Shown piece by piece: positions 33,601 to 43,048 of a stretch of 64,000 nt of DNA. Numbering within the stretch: position 1 is the first letter of the stretch; the number at the start of each line of letters is the position of its first letter. A model generated the notes under the pieces. It ran no database searches. It was not told where the DNA came from and saw nothing but the letters and a program-made list of their open reading frames with translations. The position numbers and the translations under genes are program-made. The DNA comes from Alkalibacterium pelagium (GTDB taxonomy: Bacteria > Bacillota > Bacilli > Lactobacillales > Carnobacteriaceae_A), in the NCBI RefSeq assembly GCF_900109325.1, contig NZ_FNZU01000001.1, forward strand, positions 248,001 through 312,000, written 5' to 3'.

Positions 33601-36203
33601 CCATTATGCAGAAAGTCGCCATGAAGCAGCTGTGGCTCAATAAGAAAAGAACAGCTATAACGATCTTCGGGGTTATTGTATCGGTAGCAATGATCACTTC
33701 CGTCATCACTTTAAGCCAGTCCTTTCTCGACATGATGCAGAGACAAGCCATTGCCGACACCGGAGAATGGCATGTCAAATATGAGTCGGTCGACCAGTCC
33801 CAGCTCGAAAGTATTGTAGAAGATAGTAATACTGATGAGGTACTGATAGAACAGGTTGAAGGCTATGCGCTGCTTGAACAAAGTCAGAACCCCGCCAGAC
33901 CGTAAATTTATATCAGCCGTTTTAATCAGGAATCGTTCAGCCGTTTCCCGGTAGAGATGGTCAAAGGCCGTCTGCCGGAAAATGAAACGGAACTGATCAT
34001 GCATGAGGCATTCTGGCTTGAAGAGAATGACCCTATCAGTATTTCTGATCAACTGACACTGGACATCGGTCAACGGACAGCCGCTTCTGCTTCGGGAGAA
34101 GATCTTGAGCTGGGTCAGAACAGACCACTGAATTATGGAGGTGAAACGGAATCGCTTCTAGTCGAACAGACGCGAGAGTACACCGTCGTCGGTGTGTACC
34201 GATGGACGGGTTGGCAGACTACAACATCTCCAGCGTATTCGGCTTTATCTTACACAGATGGGCAGCTTGCATCGGGTCTGCAGGCGAATGCATTTGTGCA
34301 GCTGGGTAGACTGGACAGAGGGCTCTTTGACCATGCCAAAGCTCTAGCTTTAAGAGAAGGCATCGACGAGGTTGAATTCAACGATACGCTACTGAGGTAT
34401 GCGGGTGTAGTTGCGAGTGATAGAATCAGACGAATGATCAGTGTTCTGTCGGTCATCATTCTCACCATTATTGTGCTGGGGTCCATTTCACTCATTTACA
34501 ATACGTTTGCCATATCTGTTTCGGAACGCTCAAGGCAGCTGGGTATGCTGTCAAGTATAGGCGCTACCAAGAAGCAGAAACGCAATACAGTATTATTTGA
34601 AGGGGCAGTGATTGGCGCAGTCAGTATTCCTTTAGGGCTTGCGGCAGGTCTCGCAGGGATGCAAGTGACATTTTGGGTGATTAATACTTCTCTTCAGGAA
34701 GTGCTGTCGGTTTCTCAGGATTTGAATGTCGTCATATCATTCTGGGGGATAGCAGCGGCAGTAGCTGTCTCATCATTGACGTTGATGGGGTCCACGTATC
34801 TGCCGGCAAAAAGAGCATCGAGCATGACGGCAATTGAAGCAATCCGTCAGTCAGAAGATATAAAAATGACAGTCAAAGATGTCAAAACCCCATATCTTGT
34901 TAACCGACTGTTCGGGATAGAAGGGGAGCTGGCACTTAAGAATCTGAAACGGAACAAAACAAGTTACCGTGCCATTGTGCTGTCTCTGGCAACGAGCCTT
35001 CTTCTGTTTTTAAGCGTAACGTATTTCACCACGAGTTTTTCAAAATCCATGGAGATGAGTCAGGAAGGGATCGCTTATGACATAAGCGTCACTGTGCAGG
35101 CTGAAGATCGTTCAGGAGTTAGAGAAGTGAGTAATCTGCTCAGAACCCTTGAAGGTGTCGAGGCATTCAGTACCGTTTCTGTACTCGATGCCAGGACATG
35201 GATCGACGAAGAGGACGTGCCTTCCTACTATCTCGACCAGATGACGGAGGATAGTGTTGATGGGCGGTATCCTTATTATGTGATGGTCAATGGACTTGAT
35301 GATCATACCTTACAGGTGTATGCAGAAGAGAACGATCTTGATATGAGCAGACTGACTGACAGCACTGATCCGTCAGCTGTGCTGATCGATCTGATCCGGT
35401 ACGAAGAAAGCGGGACGAGTAATATTGTCGAGCGTACAGCCGTTAATACAGCTTCTGGAACGGATCTGGAATTGGAAGAGTATGTTATGGAAACGGAGGA
35501 CTATCAGCAGCTTTCGAATATTGAAGTAGCTGACACATCTGAACGTGTGCCTCTAGGAGTCAGTCTGAACATTTTTCCGGGATCTTTCCATCTGATTGTA
35601 TCGAATGTGGTCTTTGATCAGCTGATGGACTCAGTCGAAAATGAGCAGATCGCATCAGCGACCGTTTATCTGGCAAGTGACGATCCGATTCAGCTGCAGC
35701 GCAGCATTGAAGAAGTCAGTCGCACATATGGACAAGGGATCCAGCTCTCATTTTACAATGTATATGCTCAGCGTCAGCGAGAAGAGCGGATGATGACTTT
35801 GGTCACAGTGTTTACAAGCGCATTTGTCCTGCTTATCACCATCATCAGTGCGGCAACCTTGTTTAATACGGTATCGACGAGCATCATCTTGAGAAAAAGA
35901 GAATTTGCTATGCTTAAGTCTATGGGAATGACAGAAAAAAGTTTCAGCAAAATGATCAGGCTGGAAAGTCTGTTCTATGGAATGAAGTCAATTCTGCTTG
36001 GTCTGCCTATCAGTGTTCTCATTATGTATGCTATTTATCGGCAGTGGGCAGTCAAATTCATCTATGCCTTCGAGCTGCCCTGGGCGGCAATAGCTGCAGC
36101 AATCATAGGTGTATTCCTCCTAACAGGTTTATCAATGATCTATGCAAGCAGGAAACTGCATCAGTCTTCAATCATTGATTCACTCAAACAGGAAAATATT
36201 TAG
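33597..36203 (+). pseudogene. FtsX/MacB-type ABC permease with an in-frame stop
   Basis: The reading frame encodes an ~868-residue permease of the BceB/MacB group. It has an N-terminal membrane helix (TIFGVIVSVAMITSVI), a large external part, an FtsX block of three helices (~280-410), a second external part and a final FtsX block. A TAA at 33903-33905, codon 103, interrupts it directly after NPARP. The same frame continues with IYISRFNQESFSR and reads cleanly to 36203. One base change from TAT or TAC would give this. If real, only a 102-residue fragment, or an internal restart from ATG 33957 with no evident ribosome binding site, would be made; the module is then probably inactive. Confidence 0.85.
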
Positions 36204-36328
36204 CATCATTTAATACTAACAGAGTTTAGATGACCGGAAGCAGTAGCTCTTCTGACTAAGAAAGAAGGTCAGGGGAGCTTTCTGACTGCACCTGACTGGC
36301 TTTAGATAGGAAATGATGTATACTGTAG

Positions 36329-36346
36329 ATAGAATGATCATTCTAT
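36329..36346. promoter_or_regulatory. TetR operator, site 1 (own promoter)
   Basis: ATAGAATGATCATTCTAT is a perfect 18-bp palindrome. It lies just after a TATACT -10 box (36319-36324) and 17 bp before the regulator start. A near copy is at 36944-36961. Confidence 0.8.
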
Positions 36347-36362
36347 TTTAGAGGTGAGAGAT

Positions 36363-36896
36363 GTGAGTAAGAAAAGAGAAGCCATAGTCGAGCAGGCAGA
36401 AAACTTGTTCTATAATGAGGGGTTCCATGCTGTCGGAATCAAGCGTATCGTGTATGAAGCGAATGTATCGATCATGACCCTCTATAATCATTTTGAATCC
36501 AAGGAACAGCTGATCATCGAAGTACTCAATCAGAGACAAGACCGTTACCTGTCTTCAATCAGGCAACGTATTGAGCAGAATGAATCGTCCAATTCAAAAC
36601 AGCACCTCGCACTAGCTATTGCTGAGGCCCATATAAAATGGCTCAAAGCCAATAAGAATGGGTGTCTCTTTCTGAGAGCAAAAGAGGAATACAGCCTTGA
36701 GAACAAGGAAATCAGTTCCTTAGTTGAGTCACATAAGTCTTATATGCTGAATTATCTTGAGGAGTTAGGTCTGACTGAGGGAACCCAGGTACAGGTCACC
36801 ATGCTTCTGGAAGGGGCAACATCTTTGAGCGTGACATTTGACCTTGATAAAATCGAAGACCAGCTCATCCGATCAATTAAAAGATTAATAGACTAA
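36363..36896 (+). CDS. TetR/AcrR-family repressor
   Basis: This ~177-residue repressor has an N-terminal TetR DNA-binding domain (REAIVEQAENLFYNEGFHAVGIKRI ... VSIMTLYNHFESKEQLI) and a helical C-terminal ligand domain. The start is GTG 36363, with GAGGTGAG (36351-36358) upstream; GTG 36354 lies within that site. A perfect palindrome in its promoter and a near-copy in front of the MFS gene indicate that it represses both itself and the exporter. The inducer is probably a compound exported by the MFS protein. Confidence 0.92.
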   Translation: MSKKREAIVEQAENLFYNEGFHAVGIKRIVYEANVSIMTLYNHFESKEQLIIEVLNQRQDRYLSSIRQRIEQNESSNSKQHLALAIAEAHIKWLKANKNGCLFLRAKEEYSLENKEISSLVESHKSYMLNYLEELGLTEGTQVQVTMLLEGATSLSVTFDLDKIEDQLIRSIKRLID

Positions 36897-36903
36897 TATT
36901 AGA

Positions 36904-36929
36904 AAAAGTCGATGAGACAATCGGCTTTT
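36904..36929 (+). terminator. Short terminator after the TetR gene
   Basis: A 10-bp stem (AAAAGTCGAT with ATCGGCTTTT, one wobble) whose 3' arm ends in a T-run. Confidence 0.6.
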
Positions 36930-36943
36930 ATTATGAAATGAAA

Positions 36944-36961
36944 ATAGAATGAACGTTCTAT
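36944..36961. promoter_or_regulatory. TetR operator, site 2 (MFS promoter)
   Basis: ATAGAATGAACGTTCTAT matches site 1 at all outer positions, with 16 of 18 bases symmetric. It is 16 bp before the MFS start and overlaps a TAGAAT -10 candidate, so binding would block transcription. Confidence 0.75.
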
Positions 36962-36977
36962 CTAAAAGGAGAGTCTT

Positions 36978-38102
36978 ATGCTTAAAATAATCGCTCCAAG
37001 TACAGCAATGATTGCGGTCAATTACGCCTTTGCCCGATTCAGTTTTGGATTGTTTCTACCGTATATCATCACCTCTCTGTCGTTGTCAGAACAGGAGGCT
37101 GGGTATGTGGGAACGATGGGGTATCTCTCATTTACGCTCGCCCTGTTAGTGTCTTCCAGTCTAATTAAGACAATAGGGACCTTTAAAGTGACTCAAATAG
37201 CGGGATTCAGTGCAGTGACCGGACTTGCTGGGATTGCGCTGGCTTCAAATGTATATATTTTAGGTCTTGGAGTCTTTACTGCAGGATTAGGTAGTGGCCT
37301 CAGCTCCCCTGTATACAGCAGGATTGTTGATCAGTCCTTCTCAGATGAATGGAAAGACCGGGGAAACAGCTGGATCAACAGCGGGACGAGTTTCGGGATG
37401 ATCATATCAGGACCCGTCGCACTCTTATTTGCAGCTTACTGGCGAAGAGCGTTTCTATTTTTTGCTCTCCTTGCTCTGGTCGTATCTCTATGGAATGCCT
37501 GGGCTATACCTGACTTCAAGTCAAGCAAGGAAACAGTCAAGAAGACGAAACTAACAGTCACACACCTTTTCAGCAGAGGGAATCGGCTGATTCTTGCTTC
37601 ACTTGTAACCGGTCTGGCCAGTGCGATTTTCTGGACATTTTCAAGACAGGCGGTCGTAGTGAATCATGGCTTTACAGATAGTACAAGTGCGCTGTTCTGG
37701 GTAACGATGGGGGTGGCCGGAATTGCAGGGGGACGAGCAGGCAATCTTATTGAATCAAGAGGCATACAATACGCCTTCCGTCTATTTCTAGCTATACTCA
37801 ATGTGGCCATTATGATGCTTGCTGCGCCAATTGGCTGGACCGCTTATCTGTCTGCTGTACTTTACGGGATCGCCTATATTGCGGTGACGGGGAGTCTGCT
37901 TGTCATTGGAACGCGGCAGTTTCCGCATGCCCCTCAAACAGGTGTAAGTCTTGCTTTCCTCAGTCTCGGAATAGGTCAGACGATAGGAACATCTGTTGCC
38001 GGATTAGTAATTGGATGGACAGGGTATCCAATGTCCTTTCTTCTGTTTGGACTAGCTGGCTTTTCCGGTCTGTTCATCTCTTTCCATAAAAACGCGAATT
38101 GA
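36978..38102 (+). CDS. MFS transporter (YbfB/YjiJ-like)
   Basis: This 374-residue major facilitator protein has 11-12 hydrophobic segments. The start (TAMIAVNYAFARFSFGLFLPYI) is typical of the YbfB/YjiJ (MFS_4) group, whose substrates are unknown. It is probably an efflux pump because it is paired with a TetR repressor that has operators at both genes. AAAAGGAGAG precedes ATG 36978. The length is slightly below the usual ~400 residues but no segment seems missing. Confidence 0.9.
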   Translation: MLKIIAPSTAMIAVNYAFARFSFGLFLPYIITSLSLSEQEAGYVGTMGYLSFTLALLVSSSLIKTIGTFKVTQIAGFSAVTGLAGIALASNVYILGLGVFTAGLGSGLSSPVYSRIVDQSFSDEWKDRGNSWINSGTSFGMIISGPVALLFAAYWRRAFLFFALLALVVSLWNAWAIPDFKSSKETVKKTKLTVTHLFSRGNRLILASLVTGLASAIFWTFSRQAVVVNHGFTDSTSALFWVTMGVAGIAGGRAGNLIESRGIQYAFRLFLAILNVAIMMLAAPIGWTAYLSAVLYGIAYIAVTGSLLVIGTRQFPHAPQTGVSLAFLSLGIGQTIGTSVAGLVIGWTGYPMSFLLFGLAGFSGLFISFHKNAN

Positions 38103-38216
38103 AGACTTGGGGGAATTTGTACTGTACTATAAGGAACAAAAAATAATCGTTCTCTTTCCGATAACATGTTAGTATTAAAGTAGAAAGACTATAGACAGTA
38201 CAAAAGGAGAATGACA

Positions 38217-39050
38217 GTGAAATTTATTACATGGAATATCGATTCTTTAAATGCGACGCTGACGAGTGATTCGGCACGGGCGTTATTATCCCGCGAGGTC
38301 ATGAAGACCATCATAGATCTGGACCCCGATGTTCTGGCCATTCAGGAAACCAAACTTCCAAGAACGGGACCTTCTAAAAAACATGATCAGCTGCTGAAAG
38401 ACTTGTTCCCGGATTACACATACGTCTGGCGTGTCTCTCAAGAACCCGCACGCAAAAGTTACGCAGGAACCATGTTTTTATATAAGAATAATCTGAACCC
38501 AGTCGTAACCTATCCTGAAATCGGTGCACCAGATACCATGGATGTAGAAGGACGCATGATCACGCTTGAATTTGACACGTTTTATCTGACTCAAGTGTAT
38601 ACACCGAATGCTGGATCAAACCTGGTTCGACTTGAAGAGCGTCAGGAATGGGATAAAAAGTATGCGGATTACTTAGCTGGACTGGACGAGAAGAAAGCCG
38701 TTATCGCAACCGGCGACTTTAACGTGGCTCACAAAGAAATCGATCTGGCTCACCCTAACAACAACCGTCGATCCGCAGGCTTTACTGACGAGGAGCGCGC
38801 AGGCTTTACAAGATTGCTGGACAAAGGTTTCACAGATACATTCCGTCACATTCACGGAGATGTCACAGGTCAGTATTCATGGTGGAATCAGCGTGTGAAA
38901 ACAAGTAAAGTCAATAACTCGGGGTGGAGAATCGATTACTGGCTTGTCAGCGACAGACTGGCTGATAAAGTCCTGAAATCAGACATTATTGATTCAGGTA
39001 CACGCCAGGATCACACGCCATTATTACTGGAAATCGACTTAGACAAGTAA
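38217..39050 (+). CDS. xth: Exodeoxyribonuclease III / AP endonuclease
   Basis: This ~277-residue enzyme of the exonuclease III family cuts DNA at abasic sites and trims 3' ends in base excision repair. The start VKFITWNIDSLNA, LAIQETKL (metal-binding Glu), YTPNAG, GDFNVAHKEIDLA and the final RIDYWLVSDRL and QDHTPLLLEI (catalytic Asp-His) are all present. AAAGGAGA (38203-38210) fits GTG 38217; ATG 38211 would directly abut it. The length is normal. It is a single-gene unit with its own terminator. Confidence 0.95.
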   Translation: MKFITWNIDSLNATLTSDSARALLSREVMKTIIDLDPDVLAIQETKLPRTGPSKKHDQLLKDLFPDYTYVWRVSQEPARKSYAGTMFLYKNNLNPVVTYPEIGAPDTMDVEGRMITLEFDTFYLTQVYTPNAGSNLVRLEERQEWDKKYADYLAGLDEKKAVIATGDFNVAHKEIDLAHPNNNRRSAGFTDEERAGFTRLLDKGFTDTFRHIHGDVTGQYSWWNQRVKTSKVNNSGWRIDYWLVSDRLADKVLKSDIIDSGTRQDHTPLLLEIDLDK

Positions 39051-39090
39051 ACGTTGGTTTATTGCAATTTGAGCTTAATAGTTAATGAGG

Positions 39091-39123
39091 AAGACCGATT
39101 ATCCCCGGATAATCGGTCTTTTA
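39091..39123 (+). terminator. Intrinsic terminator after the exonuclease III gene
   Basis: A 14-bp perfect stem (AAGACCGATTATCC with its reverse complement) with a 2-base centre and T-run. Confidence 0.9.
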
Positions 39124-39141
39124 CTTTATCTTACTGGTGGC

Positions 39142-39173
39142 GAATGAACCATAAATTGATATATGGTTCATTC
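39142..39173. repeat. Intergenic inverted repeat GAATGAACCATA
   Basis: A 12-bp perfect inverted repeat with an 8-base loop (GAATGAACCATA, then TATGGTTCATTC). It resembles the elements at 39240-39279 and 49836-49875 in sequence and form. Confidence 0.7.
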
Positions 39174-39239
39174 AGATGTAATAGATATATCTCAATAGAC
39201 CATAAGTATATTTATAAACCATTCGCCGTTAATAGAAAG

Positions 39240-39279
39240 TGCTAAATGTGTCATAAAACTATTTATGGTACATTCGACC
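39240..39279. repeat. Intergenic hairpin element (family copy at 39.2 kb)
   Basis: The left arm around AATGTGTCATAA pairs imperfectly with TTATGGTACATTCGACC. TATGGTACATTCGACCC (39264-39280) is found unchanged at 49860-49876. Confidence 0.65.
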
Positions 39280-39426
39280 CAATCCAGAACCAAGCTAAAA
39301 CCAGATATTGAACATACTCGCTGATGAGCGAGTATACACAGCCTTAAAAAGCACTTGAGACGATAAAATCACTTAAATAAGAATAAAGTCATTACCGAAT
39401 TATTCTGTTAAAAAATGAGCAAGTGA

Positions 39427-39455
39427 TTGTCTTTGCCGTTAGTTAGGATTATAAT
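39427..39455 (+). promoter_or_regulatory. Sigma-A promoter of the AIM24 gene
   Basis: TTGTCT (39427-39432), a 17-bp spacer and consensus TATAAT (39450-39455). Confidence 0.75.
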
Positions 39456-39535
39456 AGCGTCAACAGATTCAGGCAAATTGACTGCCTAAGCTTGCCGACA
39501 AGCTGATTAATTTAGAAAAGAGAAGGTGTGCCCAT

Positions 39536-40210
39536 ATGAACCATACAATTGAGGGGAAATATCCAGTATTAAGATGTAAATTAAACAGAGGAGAATCCAT
39601 TATATGCAGTGCCGGAAACATGTCGTGGATGACTGATGGTCTATCCCTTGAAACATCCAGTCGCGGGGGACTATTCAAGGGACTGACCCGGGCAATGACA
39701 GGAGAAGGTCTGTTTCAGAACAGGTATAGAGCGAATGAAGACGGCCAGGAAATAGCTTTTGCAGCATCACTGCCTGGAGAAATTGTACATATAAATATGA
39801 GAAACCAGTCGGTCATTGCTCAGAAGAGTGCCTTCATTGCGTCAAATGAACAGATAGATTTTGAAGTGGTTTTTACTAAACGGTTTTCAGCTGGTCTGAT
39901 TGGAGGCGAAGGATTTATCCTACAGAAATTTAGCGGGTATGGCGACTTGTTTTTAGAGGCAGACGGTTCACTGATCGAGTACGACTTGCGTAGTGGAGAG
40001 TCGATGCTCGTAGACCAGGGGCATGTCTTTATGTTTGACGAAACAGTCACCTATTCAATTGAAACCGTTAAGGGATTGAAAAATATGATGTTCGGAGGAG
40101 AAGGGGCTTTTCTTGTCAAACTCTCCGGACCAGGAAAAGTTATGCTTCAGACCATGCCAATCAGTAACTTGGCTGAGAAGATTATTCCTTTCGTTCCAAC
40201 TAGTAATTGA
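39536..40210 (+). CDS. AIM24/TIGR00266 family protein
   Basis: This 224-residue soluble protein is of the AIM24 (TIGR00266) family, a pair of beta-rich repeats with unknown function in bacteria. Family features are LNRGESIICSAGNMSWM near the start, SRGGLFKGLTRAMTGE, SAGLIGGEGFILQKFSG and GPGKVMLQTMP. Bacterial members are sometimes linked to stress or membrane association, without an established role. It has a consensus promoter and a GAGAAGGTG site before the ATG. It is a single gene facing the convergent DUF998 gene. Confidence 0.92.
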   Translation: MNHTIEGKYPVLRCKLNRGESIICSAGNMSWMTDGLSLETSSRGGLFKGLTRAMTGEGLFQNRYRANEDGQEIAFAASLPGEIVHINMRNQSVIAQKSAFIASNEQIDFEVVFTKRFSAGLIGGEGFILQKFSGYGDLFLEADGSLIEYDLRSGESMLVDQGHVFMFDETVTYSIETVKGLKNMMFGGEGAFLVKLSGPGKVMLQTMPISNLAEKIIPFVPTSN

Positions 40211-40240
40211 GCATCGCAAGGCTGATGCAGTTAAATCGAT

Positions 40241-40873
40241 TCACCAGTGAGGTAGCGTCCCTTTGTATAGCAATAGACCTAATACGGCATTAAACACCAC
40301 TACTGAAAATACACTGAACCGTTCAAATACTCCGAACCACTCTAGTGGAGCAAGCGCTGTGCCTGCGGCTCCTGTCAGCATGAACAATAAGCAGATTAGT
40401 GCTGTCATTGAAAGAGTTGTGAGGCATTTATTCATCAAGTCTGCAGTCAATATCGTCGTCAATGAAACTAGTGACAGCACCACAATTGTTCCAGTAACTA
40501 CAAAGACATGTATCATATTTTGAATTGACAGTCCATTTGTCTCAGTTGTTAATGGGAACATGCTGTAACCAATATAGGAGAACCAGAGCATGACAGAAAA
40601 AATATAAATACCGATTCGCTGAGAGCGATGTAATTTATCCTGCACATACAGACTTACTACGGTCACATTTACTACTCCTGCTATGCCATATAAGCTGGAT
40701 AACTGGTTCCATAGACCAAGTGAAGGCGACTGAGTGCTACTCAAGTCGCTGACAGCTTGAGACATCCAGTCATACCCCGGATAAGCTAACGGGGAGAAAA
40801 TTACTGCAGCTGCATAGGACAACAAACTGACAGGACCTAGCAGTCCCAAATAATTAATCATAGTTTTCTTCAT
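40241..40873 (-). CDS. DUF998 membrane protein
   Basis: This 210-residue protein has about six membrane segments and the DUF998 features (LSYAAAVIFSPLAYPGYDWMSQAVSDLSS) near the first loop. The function is unknown. I start at ATG 40871-40873 because AGGGAGGT lies just upstream on this strand; a longer frame to 40915 lacks such a site. It converges with the AIM24 gene with only 30 bp between them. Confidence 0.87.
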   Translation of the reverse strand: MKKTMINYLGLLGPVSLLSYAAAVIFSPLAYPGYDWMSQAVSDLSSTQSPSLGLWNQLSSLYGIAGVVNVTVVSLYVQDKLHRSQRIGIYIFSVMLWFSYIGYSMFPLTTETNGLSIQNMIHVFVVTGTIVVLSLVSLTTILTADLMNKCLTTLSMTALICLLFMLTGAAGTALAPLEWFGVFERFSVFSVVVFNAVLGLLLYKGTLPHW

Positions 40874-41044
40874 ATTTATGACCTCCCTGAAAGAATCTGA
40901 TGGACAGATGATCAATCTAGTTTATAGTGCGATTATATGCTACAGCAAAAATAAAGTGAAGAGAATAATGAGGGGAGGATACAAAATAGAAAGTTGTCTG
41001 AAGTGTCTAAAGCTCAACTGATATTAAAGGAGGAAGAGGAGCCA

Positions 41045-41584
41045 ATGGCTGAAATCGTCATAATCTACACATCTGAAACAGGTATGACGAAACAGTATGC
41101 AAAATGGATCAGTCAGGAACTCGACAGTGACTGTCTGATTCTTGAAGAAGCGAGGGCTGAAGATTTTTTGCATGCTGATTTGATTGTGTTCGGAGCAGGT
41201 ATTCGGGGAGGGCGTATGCGTAAGCTCAGATCGTTCCATTACAAAGTGAAAAAATCAGGGTGGTCTGGACCGGTCATATACTTTGCAACTGGAGGAGCAC
41301 CGTATGACGAACAGACTGTCAGTGATATCATTGCGAGCAGTTTTCATCTGCCAGATGGATATTCGTTACCTTTTTTCTATTTCGAAAGTGGAGTGAACTT
41401 TGAAAAAATGAAGGGCAGATCCAGAGCTATGATGAAAATGTACAAGTTCATCATCAGTGTAAGAAAAGAGAAATCAGAAGCAGCAGTTGGGACAAGGCAA
41501 GCCTTGAGCAAATCCTATGACCATTCCAGGCTGGATTACATTCGCCCCCTGATAAAAGAAGTTCAGAAAATGACAAGTACCTGA
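41045..41584 (+). CDS. Flavodoxin-domain protein
   Basis: This ~179-residue flavodoxin-fold protein has the FMN phosphate-binding loop at the start (YTSETGMTKQYAKWI). The following LIVFGAGIRGGRMRKL and IYFATGGAPYD parts resemble the HemG-like 'flavodoxin domain' proteins of Gram-positive bacteria. It probably shuttles electrons; a role as menaquinone-dependent protoporphyrinogen oxidase is possible but not shown. AAAGGAGG (41027-41034) with a GAGGAG extension fits ATG 41045; the in-frame TTG at 40994 has no site. Confidence 0.82.
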   Translation: MAEIVIIYTSETGMTKQYAKWISQELDSDCLILEEARAEDFLHADLIVFGAGIRGGRMRKLRSFHYKVKKSGWSGPVIYFATGGAPYDEQTVSDIIASSFHLPDGYSLPFFYFESGVNFEKMKGRSRAMMKMYKFIISVRKEKSEAAVGTRQALSKSYDHSRLDYIRPLIKEVQKMTST

Positions 41585-41610
41585 TTCTCCAGGCTCAAAA
41601 AGAAGCTAAA

Positions 41611-41665
41611 AAAACTCATGAGAAGGTCAGTCTAATGACTCCTGCTCATGAGTATATTTTTTATA
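41611..41665. terminator. Bidirectional terminator between convergent genes
   Basis: A nested stem starting ACTCATGAG and closing CTCATGAGT, flanked by an A-run and a T-run, separates the flavodoxin gene from the HD-GYP gene. Confidence 0.85.
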
Positions 41666-42875
41666 GAAAATCAGTCAGCTTTTCAAATTCATCGAGCTGA
41701 TCATGTGTATCTGAATAAATTTCTTTAAATTCAGCTTTAACTGCTCTTATAGCTTCAGCTAATCCGGGATCATAGTGGGTACCGATTCCAGCTTCTATTT
41801 CAGTCATCGCTTCATCAAAGGTCCGTTCACTGCGGTAAGGACGTGTAGAAGTAATAGCATCAAAGGAATCTGCCACTGCAAGAATACGAGCTTCGATCGG
41901 AATGTCAGCTCCCTTTTTGCCGGTAGGGTAACCTTTCCCATCCCATCTTTCATGATGATACAGAACACCATTTTTTAGACTCTTCAGGCCTTCGACTTTC
42001 TCAATCATTTGTGCTCCTAAAGCAGAATGGGTCTTGATGATGTCAAATTCCGTTTTAGTTAGAGGAGTGGACTTGGTCAGAATATCCTCCGGAATACTGA
42101 TTTTACCAATATCATGCACTAAACCGATTAACCGGATCGTCTTCAGGTGATGCTCATCCTGATATTCAGGGAGATGTCCTGCCAAAGCTACAGCATATTT
42201 ACTGACGCGTTCGCTGTGGCCGAAGGTGTAGTGATCTTTGGCTTCCATTGCGACAACAAAGCTGTTTACGACCTGTTCCAGTGTGGTTTCGAGAGAGTCC
42301 ACAACGGTATTGACCTGCTTATTGTACAGCATGTTCAATTTATTGATGAGCAGGTAACTGAAGGTAGCAACAATTAGATAGAGAAGCAGACTATTGGAAA
42401 TATCGATCCCATCAGAGATATAGTAAGTGGTGATAGGAAAAGTTGTAATAATAATCGTCAGACTGACGAAACCCATGATCGAATAGAAAATAGACAGCAG
42501 GCGGTTACCATACAAACTTGTCACGATAGGTATCAGGAGAAAATAGCTCCAGGATTCACTGTAACCTGACCCGTAATACAGACTAATAACAACAAAGACG
42601 ACAAATAGGAGTACGGCATGAGTCTTTAATCGCTCTAAAATAGTAAAGTACTTAAAGAAAGCCTGAACCAATGTTAGCACAGAAAAGCATATCAGTAAGA
42701 CAGTGATGTCAGCTCGTGAGAAGGGGACATTCAGCCATCGAAAGATTAAATTCCAACTGATACTAAGCAGAATATAGATCAGACAGACTCTCATTATCTG
42801 CGTGTTAAGTGTCCGATCATAATCGAGGATTAGTTCGTGAAGCAGCTGTTCTTTTTCAGATGAGAGTTTATTCAT
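41661..42875 (-). CDS. Membrane HD-GYP domain phosphodiesterase
   Basis: This 404-residue protein has six or so N-terminal membrane segments (~25-190), a short helical linker and a C-terminal HD-GYP domain that hydrolyses cyclic di-GMP. The metal-binding HD pair is in LVHDIGK (~250). The rest of the signature follows: HSALGAQMI, YHHERWDGKGYPTG and DSFDAITSTRPYR. The GYP triplet is intact, so activity is expected. The membrane part may sense a signal. The EAL-domain gene at the right edge of the window would act on the same messenger. It stands alone. Confidence 0.93.
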   Translation of the reverse strand: MNKLSSEKEQLLHELILDYDRTLNTQIMRVCLIYILLSISWNLIFRWLNVPFSRADITVLLICFSVLTLVQAFFKYFTILERLKTHAVLLFVVFVVISLYYGSGYSESWSYFLLIPIVTSLYGNRLLSIFYSIMGFVSLTIIITTFPITTYYISDGIDISNSLLLYLIVATFSYLLINKLNMLYNKQVNTVVDSLETTLEQVVNSFVVAMEAKDHYTFGHSERVSKYAVALAGHLPEYQDEHHLKTIRLIGLVHDIGKISIPEDILTKSTPLTKTEFDIIKTHSALGAQMIEKVEGLKSLKNGVLYHHERWDGKGYPTGKKGADIPIEARILAVADSFDAITSTRPYRSERTFDEAMTEIEAGIGTHYDPGLAEAIRAVKAEFKEIYSDTHDQLDEFEKLTDFL

Positions 42876-43048
42876 AATTCATCATTCCAAATCCTAAATT
42901 TTAATGTAAATATGTTTCTGTAAGAGTTTATCATTTTTACAAATGAATAACTATACAATCAGTGAATTGTTCACATAAAAGACTATCATTTATGATAAAA
43001 ATGACGTTTAATATAAATGTAATCTATATATAAAAGGAGAGTGAAGCT

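Larger units (their letters stand above)
39051..39535. other. Intergenic region with terminator and hairpin-forming repeats
   Basis: No gene is visible in 485 bp. It holds the exonuclease terminator (39091-39123), at least two imperfect palindromic elements (39142-39173 and 39240-39279) and the AIM24 promoter (39427-39455). Confidence 0.6.
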
